Positions 11,300-22,500 of a stretch of DNA of 64,000 nt are shown one piece after another. The DNA lies in the NCBI GenBank assembly GCA_965649825.1, contig OZ287701.1, forward strand, positions 1,302,001 to 1,366,000. The letters run 5' to 3'. Every line of letters begins with the position of its first letter. The first letter of the stretch is position 1. The position numbers and the translations under genes were made by a program. A model generated the notes under the pieces. The model did no database searches and was not told the DNA's origin. It saw only the letters and a program-made list of their open reading frames with translations. Source of the stretch: Penicillus capitatus (Eukaryota; Chlorophyta).

Positions 11300-12328
11300 T
11301 CACATCATCGTCATGACCCGTTGAACAATGGCTTCGAATGCGGAAGCACTGGGAGCAGATGTTCTGTCCTCCATGTCCAGAATAGACTGACCGGACTCGG
11401 ATGCCTGACTCATGCACGGGTCCAGCGGAATGGATCCCAGAAACGTCACATCAAATGCCTCAGCCAACTGCCGTCCGCCGCCATGTGTCGCATCCAGCAC
11501 ATCCATTGCTGCTGTCAGATGTTCTGTCTCTGGAAACACCGATTGGACAGCCGCCATCACTTCTGCTGTCACATCACGTTCTCTGTCGAAGAAACGAAAC
11601 TGACACATAGGCTGCCGCAATGTACTCATATTCTCGATGATGCCAAGAACAGACAAGCCCACTTTCTTGCAAAAATTCAGTTCCTTCCGCACGTCAGCAA
11701 GCGCCACGTCTTGAGGCGTCGTCACCATCAATACCCCATCGACATTTGTCGCCTTTAAGTACTGTGCCACGGAGATGTGCTCGTCTGAGGTGCCGGGCGG
11801 TGCATCGATGACCAAGTAATCCAGTTCACCCCAGTCTACATCTTTCAAGAACTGTTTGATCAAGGCATTCTTGCGTGGACCTCTCCACACCACAGCATCG
11901 TCTGGATTGGGCAGCATGAATCCGATAGACATGACTCCCAGATTCTCAGCACAGTAAACAGGCGACCAGCCAGCACCGCTCTGGTGCACGTCCTCTCCCT
12001 CCAGTCCCATCATTTTGGGAATCGATGGACCACAGATGTCGATATCCAGCAAACCCACTTCCTTCTTGCCATCCCGTGCCAGCGCCAAGGCCAACTGCGC
12101 TGCGACGGTGCTCTTCCCCACGCCTCCCTTGCCCGACAGCACCAGCACCGTATGCTTTACCTTCTCCAGTCGCCTGGCAATGACCTCGAGCTCTGGATCA
12201 GGTCCTTTCGGCTTGGATGCACAGATGGACTGGTTGGGACAGCCCGCACAGGTATCCCTGCGTCCGGCATCGGGCGCCTCCGTTCCTGGACAGTCTTGTG
12301 GAACGTCTGTGTTTACTGGACGGTTCAT
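11300..12328 (-). CDS. NBP35: NBP35/NUBP1 cytosolic Fe-S scaffold P-loop ATPase
   Basis: Scaffold of the cytosolic iron-sulfur assembly pathway; it binds 4Fe-4S clusters and ATP and hands clusters to cytosolic and nuclear apoproteins. Single exon, 342 residues. The N-terminal cluster motif C-x13-C-x2-C-x5-C is complete (CAGCPNQSIC). The deviant Walker A GKGGVGKST, then DIDICGPSIPKMMG, WRGPRKNALIKQFL, VIDAPPGTSDEH and TTPQDVALADVRKE are all typical. Odd point: after GIIENMS the usual CPxC bridging motif is replaced by RQPMCQF, with one Cys only. The ATG at 12328 was chosen because the next upstream in-frame start is not ATG. FKBP20-2 follows on the same strand after 22 bases. Confidence 0.92.
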   Translation of the reverse strand: MNRPVNTDVPQDCPGTEAPDAGRRDTCAGCPNQSICASKPKGPDPELEVIARRLEKVKHTVLVLSGKGGVGKSTVAAQLALALARDGKKEVGLLDIDICGPSIPKMMGLEGEDVHQSGAGWSPVYCAENLGVMSIGFMLPNPDDAVVWRGPRKNALIKQFLKDVDWGELDYLVIDAPPGTSDEHISVAQYLKATNVDGVLMVTTPQDVALADVRKELNFCKKVGLSVLGIIENMSTLRQPMCQFRFFDRERDVTAEVMAAVQSVFPETEHLTAAMDVLDATHGGGRQLAEAFDVTFLGSIPLDPCMSQASESGQSILDMEDRTSAPSASAFEAIVQRVMTMM

Positions 12329-12727
12329 CTTTTCGTACAATCTCGATGGTACGGAACTTCTGAGTGAAGCTCAAAGTTTCTGTCGTTGAAATAGACTAGA
12401 TGAGGCGTGTGAAGACGTTGACGTGACAGGCCTGCCAACATGCGGACGAAGGACGAGAGATATTCTACGCCAGAAGCGTCACGTCACCCCGAAAGAATAA
12501 GAGGCCGGGAGAATCTGATGTTTGTATTGTTTGCGACAACGTTTGGTTCTTGTGTTCTTCTCATCCTGGACGAAAACGAACGACGAGTATTTCGCGAAAC
12601 TCCGCGATGTCCTATCTTTCAGAACAACCCCTACTTACGGATAGCATTTGTATACTTCAGGGACGCAGAGCGGATTCTTCTCTTCTCCGTCTGATCCAGC
12701 TACCTGGACAACGAGATTGAACTAACT
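12329..12727. promoter_or_regulatory. Upstream region of NBP35
   Basis: About 400 bases upstream of the NBP35 ATG. It contains a GCGTCACGTCACC run near 12476, related to the TGACGT motif found near other start codons here. The open frame 12440-12694 (+) shows no family features. Confidence 0.4.
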
Positions 12728-13437
12728 TCTTGTTGCGGAAGGCTTTGCGAATTGGGAAGCGGCGATCAATGGACGAATAGAGTTCACGAAATCACTACCG
12801 TCTAGCGACTATATCATTCAAGTAGATGAACCAGACAACTGTGTAGTCACTCACCCGCCGGAGCAAGTAGGAGTACTAGAATCAAAAGTCAATGAAGACA
12901 GCCGGCCAGACGATATACTCGCAATTGCAGTAGCCGAGCAGTATACCGCAAATGTTAACAATACTATCATCGCCTGGAAGCTCACAAGAAAGAAAGAAAT
13001 TGGCGGGGATGTGTCGGACATCGTGCTCCGCGGTCGCGCACACGCGTAAAGGCGAGCGGAGGGAAGAACAGTGTTGAGCCAATGCAAAGACTGATAACAC
13101 GGTGCGTTCGGTCAGCTAAATACCCCGGCGCACGCGAACTGCTGTCACGTCAGGAAGCGGACGCCAATCAATAAGGCGAAGGTGCTGGCGAGCATCCGGG
13201 CAAGTTTACACTCCCAAAGCGATCTCCTCCAAAGCGAGACCCGGCCGCAGCGTCTCGGCATCACAGCCAAAAAGGACGACATGCAGAAAGGAGCTTACGC
13301 AATCGTTTAATGTTAGTAAAGACATGCATTACATTTAACAATGGTGGCTCAAATGGAGACTCGACGGACACCAAGTGGACTGGTTTAAACAAGACTGGTT
13401 CCCGGGCAGAAGTCTCTATCGAGCGGCCAAACTCTCA
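12728..13437 (+). pseudogene. Unidentified decayed coding relics
   Basis: Two stretches read like old coding DNA but have no start. From 12728 a frame of about 107 codons ends at 13050 (it includes NWEAAINGRIEFTKS and HPPEQVGVLESKVNED). Near 13340-13460 another frame reads WWLKWRLDGHQVDWFKQDW. They are in different frames with stops between them. I recognise no family; a degraded mobile element is possible. Confidence 0.3.
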
Positions 13438-13479
13438 GCATATCCCGGAGAGCAGTCGTAGGGACAACCTTGAAGTTCG

Positions 13480-15540
13480 ATGATCGTCTATATTTGGTCT
13501 CAACCATCTTACGCTCAAGCAGCCGCCAAAACCCCTCCTGTCACCCCCAAAAAGCAGAGCTCAGCTCAGATGAACTCCCGCCGGGTGGAACTGCAACAAC
13601 GCCGAGCAGCTGCCTTTGGGGAGGCCAGGAAGAAGCTCCGAGACGATCTCAGATCCTTCCGCCTACAACCGTTAGGGAATACTCCAGAGGCAGGAGCGAG
13701 CTTAGTTGGCAGACAGCTCCTTGATCGTCTAGACCTGAGAGGTCAAGCCAAGATAGAAGACGTCAGACGGGATTCGAGACGTGGACTGTATATTCAATTC
13801 GATGCGGCAAGTCTCGCAAAGGTGGAACAGAAATTGAAAGAAATGGAACGCTCCGGCCACGATCCTTTCGTGGAAGGCTTATCCTTGAAGGGTCTGGGGA
13901 ATTATGCGTTGGGACCCCCTCGTGAGTGCACTACGCGCGGAATGAAGCCAGCAGTTCTGACAGGAATCCCGCTGGATTGGGAGGAAGAAGACACTCTCGA
14001 TGAGATCATCCAACAGAACGCCGCCAGATGGAACTTTCCACCGGATCAGTTAGACCCAGAAAATAGGAGCCAACACATCAAGATAGACCAGAGGCTCAAC
14101 CGCAGACAGGAAGATGGTGCATGGACGCCCTCGACGGCACTCAATCTATGGCTGAGCGAGGAACTTTGGCTGAGGATCCAGAAGGACGGAGAAGCTTTGC
14201 AGTTTGAGTACAGGATCCATGAAGTGCGAGAGTACTCCCGTGGTGCTAGGAGCAACGTCCGGGGTTCGGCCACAAAGACCCCCCTGCCCATGACACACCC
14301 TACCTCGCCTAACGAGATCAGCCCCCGTGATCAGGCTAATAATTCAAACAGCTCCTGTAGGACTCCCGCACAGCTCCCTCCCTCAGACGCAACTCTTCTC
14401 AAAGGCTGGCAAATAAACATGCACAACAGCCAACGAGAGCTGGACATCCTCTCGAAACATTTGGATGAAGACCGACAGGTAGGGGTGGTGGCGATCTGTG
14501 AACCGCCTTGGTTCCTGCGCAGAGGCGGCGCTATCCCTCGGTTCCGGACTGTCCGAGCACTGGCGCGCTCAGAGGAAGAGAAACTCGCGATCTGGATCAT
14601 CAGAGAAGATCTGGACGCAGCTCGGATCCCGCTGAACAATGAAAGATTAGCCGCGGTGATTCTCAGAACGCGCGCTCAGAAAAAGATTACCTTGGTGTCA
14701 GCCTACATTCAACCCATGACGGGCGCCGGGTGGCTAGCGCTCAGGACATGGCTAGAGGGACAGAAAGAAGACCAGGATACTAGGTACAACGCCATCTGGC
14801 TCACCGGGGACTTCAACTCAAGACACCCGATGTGGGGACCCGCCACAGCGCCGATTACTAACGTGGCAGAGGAAATTATCTCGGTGATGGATGAACTGGA
14901 TTTCAGCCTGCACAACCAAACGGAGGCCCCAGCCACCTTCACCGGGGTAGCAGGTGAAAGTCATATAGACCTTTCCCTTTCCCGAAACATGCCGTCTTCG
15001 GTCAGCTGGTGTGTACGAGACGACCTGGAATCCTTGTCGGACCACCGGATCACGGAGACAGAATTTCTCCTTGACAACGATCGGATAAACCAAGGTGCCC
15101 CGAGAAAAAGATGGCGTCATGCAGATTGGCCTCAGATCGAAAAAGCCTTGGACCGCTTGCAGCCTCATCTAGCCACTCCCAACGCTATTCTGAACTCAGC
15201 CTCGGAAGCGGCCTTCGACAGCCAAATGAACGCCCTGCAGATCGAGCTGAGCAAGGCAGCAGCCCCGCATGTGCCTCAAGGCAGGCCCTCCTCACAAAGG
15301 AAGCACTGGTGGAATGAGGATGTTGCCCGGGCTCATTCGACATTAAAGAAGGCCAAGAGGAAAGGAAAAGACACAGAAGAACACATGGCTGCATACCGGA
15401 CTGTCTTCTGGAAGAGATTGCCGCGGCGAGGTCACACCTCCAATCCGCTATCCGAGGACGAAAGAGAGAAGCCTGGAGAGAATTCCTGGCTGACAACAGT
15501 AGCACAACCAGGGACCTCTGGTCAACGTACAAAAGACTGA
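13480..15540 (+). pseudogene. LINE ORF: ORF1-like region plus endonuclease
   Basis: Open frame of 686 codons; the first few codons come from flanking host DNA. It contains the gag/ORF1-like part and the complete endonuclease domain with its GDFN and SDH motifs. The frame is lost near 15400, where the sequence that should continue into the RT linker shifts frame. Related reading: EIAAARSHLQSAIRGRKREAW in another frame at 15405-15470. Confidence 0.75.
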
Positions 15541-18258
15541 CGAATCCGATCGGAGCAGAGAAGATTGCTTTCCTAACAACAGGGAATGGAGACCTTGTGG
15601 AAGACCCGTCCCAGATCAGTGAATTATTATTCCAAAAGTTCTTCCCGACCAACCCCAATGCAGAAGTGTAGAGAACATACGAGGTAGTAAGCTCCCCTCC
15701 ACACGTGTCGGTTGCCGAAGCTAGAAGAGCCTTTATGGGCGGACGACCGTTTGCCGCCCCTGGCCCTGATGGACTCCCCAAGGCCTTGATATCACGTGCC
15801 TTCCGGAAATTTCCAGAGGTGTTTGCGGCCATTGCCACAAGGTCGCTTGAACTGGGCTTCCTTCCACGGTCTTGGCAGCAATCTGAGGTCATCTGCATCC
15901 CGAAGAAAGCAAATCCTAACAAGGAACTAGCGCTTCTGGGCCCAATAAACCTCATTGGCTCGATTGCAAAATGTGTGCACCAGATTGTCGCGCAGCGACT
16001 GACACAGTTTCTCGAGTCAACGAACGGCCTCTCCTGCAGACAGTTCGGTTTTAGAGTGGGGAGAGGGGTAGTGGACGCTCTGGTGGAATCCACGGACTTT
16101 ATCGAACGGCACACAGGGACAGGCCGCGCAGTATATGGGGTAACTCTGGATATCAAAGGGACCTTTGATAGCATTCGACCCTCGGCGATACTGGATGCTC
16201 TTGAACGTCTCGACACACCCCATACCTCATGCGCTGGATACAAGCTTTTCTCAGTAACAGAAAGCCAAGCTGGATCTCGAAAGGGGAAGCTTCACACACG
16301 CCCCGTCTATTGGGACGCCGCAGGGAAGCCCATTATCCCCTCTGCTTTTCATCATAGGCATGGATCCGATCCTGGAACTGGCCCAAGACATAGAGGCCCT
16401 GCACATACAAGCCTATGCTGATGATATTCTGGTCCTTAGCACAGCTCCGACTGAAAGGTCAGCGCAGATAAAGCTTCAGGAGACTCTAGACCGCATGAAC
16501 ACTTGGGCTCAAGATAGAGGTCTGATCTTCGCTCCAGAGAAATGTTTTCAGATCCGATTCGTGAAAAGAAGAAGACGGATTGACACTTTCCCCGTATTCC
16601 TACGTGGTCAGCAACTCAACAAGAAAGCCGCAATCATGTACCTCGGAGTATGGCTGGATGAGACGACCTCCTGAAGCACGCAAGTGGCCAGCGCAGCTGG
16701 GAAAGTCCGCACGCGCCTGGACTGGATTCGGCGAATGACAGGCCCGACCTGGGGCATGTTACCTGAAGCCGTTGAGAAGCTGGTCAGCAGGGTTATCGAA
16801 CCAGCTGCATATTTCGGGGCAGAAGTTTGGCAAAGGGCAGCTGACAATGAACGGACAGTTAGTCCTCTGGAGACAGCCATGAGACAGGCATGCTTACTTC
16901 TAGCTGGAACTTTTAGGACTACCTCATACCCCTCAGCCTACTCGCTCGCAGGGGTTCGCCCGCCCGCACAACAAATTGTGCAACAAGAGCTGCACTTTGA
17001 TTCCAGAAGAAGACACAGAATGCCGGCTATCCCGATGTTTCTTCAAGCAAGAACCGAACGCTCAGCTGGTCAATGCTACCGCAGAATTGCGTGGTCCCGA
17101 TGGCAGAGAGCTACCCCTAGAAGGCCTCTGGAAATCCCACCTCAACGGATACACCCATGGTCTCCGATCCCGCCCTCTCAACTCGAACTCCTTTCAGGCC
17201 CCGCCTCGATACCGGTCTATGAACGCCCAGACTGGATATTGTCTGTATCGACGCAACAAGACAGAACCCGTCACCGCCTCGGCACCAGCTGGGGACTCTT
17301 TCAAGGAGGCAACAGACAGGGATAAAGCTGGTGGGATCCTGACTGGACGTCGGTGGAGCTCTCCACGCTTGTGGGTCTGCGCAATGGTCTGCGTACCCTA
17401 AAAGAGTGGCTGACCTCGACAGCGCCGAATCGAAGACAAAGCCTGGTAGTAATCGTCGACTCGAACCGAATCCAGAAAGCAGCTCTAAGTTGGTCCAACG
17501 TCTCAGAAACCGGCATTCAGATACAACAAGAACTTCTCGATTGGTCCATGGATGGCCACTCGATCTTCTGGGCAACTCAGAAATGGAAACCCGGTCTGTT
17601 CCCAGCCCTGTCAGAGTGGAGACGTGCAACTGCTATCACAGAAGACAGCAGCAGCGGCCCAAAGGGCATTCCCCCGGACAGATCATGGATCAAGCACCGA
17701 ATAGCGCACTTTCTGAACAATGAGGCAGCAAAGGACATCAAGCAGCGAAATACCAGCTTCCATCTGACGGCGTTTCTGACGAATTTTCGACGAGGGCACT
17801 TCCCTGGGAAATACCTAGAGAGACCCCAGGCTTCCAGACTTTCGCAGTTCGCAGCGAACCACTTCCCTTCGAAACAGTACCTCTTCAGATTTGGAGCCCT
17901 GGCTGAATCTCCGGCATGCTCATGTGGGGCGGCGCAAGAAGACAGAAATCATCTCTTACTGGAATGCCCTTTGTTTCACGAAGCACGAAGGAAGCTCCAG
18001 CGACAGATACCGGGAACGCTCTCAACTGCGTGCATCTTCCAGTTTCCGAAAGAGATGTCGGAGTTCGTAGAAGGCATCAGTGACCAGTGGAGACAAGCAG
18101 GAAGAAGATGGTGCAACATCTAATCCAGTCTGTCTCGAAACCTTAATCCAGGGATGAATGACACTTTTAATACATAGATACTTTGTTCACACCTAATGTA
18201 CAGACGCACTCCTGATCTTCACAAAAAGGAGTTGTAAAAGCTCACAATCAAAAACAAA
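13490..18258 (+). mobile_element. Non-LTR retrotransposon (LINE, R1/I/jockey-like), decayed
   Basis: Domains in order: an ORF1-like start (SYAQAAAKTPP, 13490-14390), an AP endonuclease (about 14400-15060: NMHNSQRELDIL, ICEPPWF, GDFNSRHPMWG, SDHR), reverse transcriptase (15700-16680: GPDGLPKAL, FGFRVGRGV, YADDILVL), an RNase H-like region near 17430-17600, and a C-terminal CSCG ... HLLLECP zinc-type motif (to 18123). Frame changes near 15400, 16220 and 17250 and stops at 15669 and 16672 show it is dead. Comparison with the right arm places the 5' junction near 13489 and the 3' junction near 18259. About 355 bases of host DNA present in the right arm (about 59727-60082) are missing at the site. 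No clear target-site duplication or long A tail is seen. Confidence 0.85.
15700..18123 (+). pseudogene. LINE reverse transcriptase, RNase H-like and C-terminal region (broken)
   Basis: Pieces in several frames: RT fingers and palm (15705-16220), the YADDILVL active-site block with thumb (16360-16674), a connection region (16684-17040) and an RNase H-like plus C-terminal zinc-type part (17353-18123). Stops and frameshifts separate them, so no intact polyprotein remains. Confidence 0.75.
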
Positions 18259-19532
18259 GATCTGGGTATTTGACCGTCTGCTGCGTCCATTCGATATGCT
18301 CTGAGGCATTAAACATCTCGGCCCCTTCACGGCCCAACTCGACTATAAATAACCGTTATCCTTGGCAAGTCTTCGAAGAGGTCGTTCGTTTTGCATTGAC
18401 AGTAGGAAAGAGCTCCATCGTTTCTTGTTCTTTAAAACGACGCCGAGCGAATCTACATCAGTTGCTCTTGGGCTATCCATCGGAAAGACCGAACAAACTT
18501 GTTTCGTTGAGGATCTCTGGAGGGAAAAGGACAGCAAACATTCCGAATCGTAGTTCTTCCTCCTTTCTTTGGCATCTCTAGTTCAGTTATTCTAGTAGCG
18601 CCCATTTCCAGTAGTTGGAAACCTTGGTCAAATGCAGCCACCGCCTGGGCATCTTTTCTGATCCCCTGTCGACACCTGCACCAAATCTGACCTCACGAGC
18701 TTTTCTGTCAAACCGCAGGGTATCATCTTGTTGACGCGTCGTTGGTCTGTTAGCTTTATTGCAAAGCTTAGGTCGAGATTACCGAGCTCTTATGCTTTTC
18801 TTTTTACCTACCGCATTCAGCGATTCAAATGTCCGCCGATGCTCCGTGTTCTTTCGATGCTCGCTCGTCGCACATAAAAAGATTATTCGAAAAAATGTGC
18901 GTCCACCCTTCTCCGAATACAAGTGAAATGGATACCTTCCTTGTTACTTAGACGAATCTGATGCAATAAGCGGACAGTAGCCATCTCGAATTTGCTGCAA
19001 ACGCGTCATCATCGCGGATCGACATGGGATGTGGAGATTCTGTGCACAACAAGCTTTGCTTGTAGGAACGACTCTCCCTTCCCGACGCGCCATGAACGTG
19101 CCAACATTTTGATCGCTTCATCCGTAGCACTGTAAGATGTCGCGAACCTTGCCAATTTGTGATGCATTCTTTAATGGCTAAACAACTCTCCTCTTAAAAA
19201 TGCAGTCCATTTTCAAACCACGACCATCGATACCGATACATACTAGAGCGACGTGGATGTACTTCGATCCATTCAGTAAGGCGCCCGAATTACACGTCCG
19301 GCAAATGACAACACACGCCAGACGAGCCACAATATCATATCTGGTTGCGATACGTGGAACAAGAGACGCCCCGAGACATGCAAATCTTCTTCGACTGACC
19401 GAAACATTAAGGAAAGTGGTTCTCTCCATCATCAAGACACCGACGACAAATAATGGCATAAAATCATGTAAGCGTTGGTGTGTCTCGATCGCTTGAGTTC
19501 TGCAAGCGTTTATTCGGAAAGCGTCCATTCGT
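18259..19532. other. Spacer of the left arm, downstream of NACHT-HEAT gene 1
   Basis: Matches 58451-59726 of the right arm in reverse. No recognised gene. Open frames on both strands (for example 19200-19496 +, 98 codons, and 18453-18641 -, 62 codons) are kept in both arms with few changes, but opposite-strand frames are kept equally well, so coding is unproven. Confidence 0.5.
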
Positions 19533-22500
19533 TCATTCTTGTATCAAAAGGTTTTCAAGCAAGCCTGGAAACTTCTCTTCGAAATGTTTCTTCAAATGCC
19601 CGAGATACTCGTCGAGAGTCTCCCCTTCCCAGCGCCCAATCTCATGCGATGAGAACGCATGCAACACAAGGGGAACCTTCTTCTCTTTTGTGGAAGGATC
19701 CAGTGTAAACGAGTTCTGGACGAAGATGAGCAAGAGGTTGTTCTTTAAGGCAGAGATGCTTGATGGAGGAATCCAATCAAGTCTCGAATCGCTTAGTGCT
19801 GTTTCCGGATTCCGCTGCATGGAGGAGTGTTCGCTGTAACATCGTTTCTGAAGCATCGGCAACAGTTCGCCAATGGCGTACAGAGCCTTCTCGACGAGTC
19901 CCCTGATAGCCTCCAACGCATTCGAACGCATATCGTTGTGTTCGTCGATGCACCCTCTCTCCAGCATCGGTACGAGTGTGCCGACAAGATTCGTCGCCGT
20001 TCCAACAGCCTTCAACGCATTCAAACGAACATCTCTGTGTTGGTCGACGCACCCTCGCTCGAGCATTGGCATAAGCTCACTCACGAGTTGCGGCGCTGCC
20101 TCAATGACCAAGCCGACGGCCTCTATAGCTCTCAGACGCACAAAGAAATCCTCGTCGCTCTGAACAATTGCAAACAGAGGCAAAAGTTTATCCGCGATGT
20201 GTGGCGCCGCCCCAACAACCCTGCCGACGCACCCGATCGCGCTCCAACGCACGAAACACACCTCATCAGTGCACTTTCGATCAAGAAGCATCAGCAATTC
20301 GCCTGTGAGGTTTGGCGCCGCCTTAACGACCTCGAATACAGTCTCTATTGCATTTTGACGCACAAAGAAGTCTTGGTCGTCGCACCCACTCTCCAGCATT
20401 GGCATCAGTTGGTAGGTGAAGCACTCTTTCCCACTGAAAGCCTTGCCGACAGCCTTAATCGCATTCTGACGCACAAGAAAGTCTTCATCTTTGTATCCCG
20501 TCTCCAACAATTGTAGTAGTTTGTTAAGTATATGCGATGACTCAGTGATGACGTTTCCAATCGCCGTCGTCGCTGTTCGACGCACGTCCGAGTCATCGTC
20601 GCCGCAACCCATGGATAGATTTGGCAGCGCCTCGTCGGCGTGTTCGGGTGACACCACGACGACATTTCCAAGTACGGTCATCGCCGCTCGACGCACTCTC
20701 CGGCTTCCGTCGCCGCACAACTTATCCAGCGTCGGCAGCGCCTCGCCGGCGTGTTGAGGCACCGCCGCGACAACATTTCCAAGTGCCACCATCGCCCCTA
20801 GACGCACGTCCTCGTCTCCGTCGCCGCACAACTTATCCAGCGTCGGCAGCGCCCTGCCGGCTTGATGAGGCGCCGCCGCGACAACATTTTCCATTGCGGT
20901 CATCGCCGCCTGACGCACGCTCCAGTTTCCGTCGCCGCACAGCTCAGCCATCGTCGGCAGCGCCTCTCGGGCATGTTGAGCTACTGCCGCGACGACATTC
21001 TGAATTGCGAACATCGCCGCTTGACGCACTTCCTGGTCGTTGTCGTCGCACACTTTTGCCAGCGTCGGAAGCGCCACGCCGGCGTGTTGAGGCGCCGCCG
21101 CGACGACATTTCCAAGTGCTGTCATCGTCGCCTGACGCACTCTCCAGCTTCCGTCGCCGAACCCTTTAGACAGAATCGGCAGCGCCTCTTCTGCGTGTTG
21201 AGGCGCCGCTGCGACGACATTTCCAAGTACGGTCGTCGCCGCCTGACGCACGCTCCACCTTTCATCGCCGCACAACTTAGCCATCATCGGCAGCGCCTCG
21301 CTGGCGTGTTGAGGCGCCGCTACAACGACATTTCCAATTGCAAACATCGCCGCCTGACGCACGCTCCCGCTTCCGTCGTCGCACCCCTTGGACAGAGTAG
21401 GGAACGCTTCGCCGGCTTGATGAGGCGCCGCTTTGACGACATTTCCAATTGCGCTCATCGCCGCCTGACGCACGTTTCTGTTTAAGTCACAGCTCCTCTT
21501 AGACAGAGTCGGCAGCGCCTCGCTGGCGTGTTGAGGCGCAGCCGCGATGACATTTCGAATTGCGGTCATCGCCGCCTGACGCACGCTCCAGATTCCGTCG
21601 CCGCACGCCTTGGACAGTGCCGACAGCGCGCTGCAAGCTTGTTGAGGCGCCGCCGCGACGACATTTCCCATTGCGGTCATCGCCGCCAGACGCACGCTCC
21701 AGATTCCGTCGCCGCACCCTTTGGACAGAGTCGTCAGCGCCTCGCTGGCGTGTTGAGGCGCTGCCGCGACGACACTTCCAACTGCGGTCATTGCCGCCTG
21801 ACGCACGTCTTTGTCTCCGTCGCCGCACCCTTTTGACAGAGTCAGCAGCGCCTCGCCTGCGTGTTGAGGCGCCGCTACAACGACATTTCCAATTGCAAAC
21901 ATCGCTGCCTGACGCACGCTCCAGCTGCGGTCGCAGCTCCTCTTAGACAGAGTCGGCAGCGCCTCTTCTGCGTGTTGAGGCGCCGCTTTGACGACATTTC
22001 CAATTGCGGTCATCGCCGCCTGACGCACGCTCCAGATTCCGTCGCTGCACCCCTTGGACAGAGTCGGCAGCGCCTTGCTGGCCTGTTGAGGCGCCGCCGC
22101 GACGACATTTCCCATTGCGGTCATCGCCGCTTGACGCACGCTCCAGTTTCCGTCGCCGCACAGCTCAGCCATCGTCGGCAGTGCATCTCTGGCATGTTGA
22201 GCTACTGCCGCGACGACATTCTGAATTGCGAACATTGCCGCTTGACGCACTTCCTGGTCGTTGTCGTCGCACACTTTTGCCAGCGTCAGAAGCGCCTCGC
22301 CGGCGTGTTGAGGCGCCACCACGACGAGATTTCGAATTGCGAACATTGCCGCTTGACGCACGTCCTTGTCTCCGTCGTCGCACACTTTTGCCAGCGTCAG
22401 AAGCGCCTCGCCGGCGTGTTGAGGCGCCACCACGACGAGATTTCGAATTGCGAACATTGCCGCTTGACGCACGTCCTTGTCTCCGTCGTCGCACACTTTT

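Noticed and set aside
11275-12328. Prokaryote-type operon of NBP35 and FKBP20-2
   Set aside because: FKBP20-2 has four spliceosomal introns and organelle targeting; close spacing alone is not an operon.
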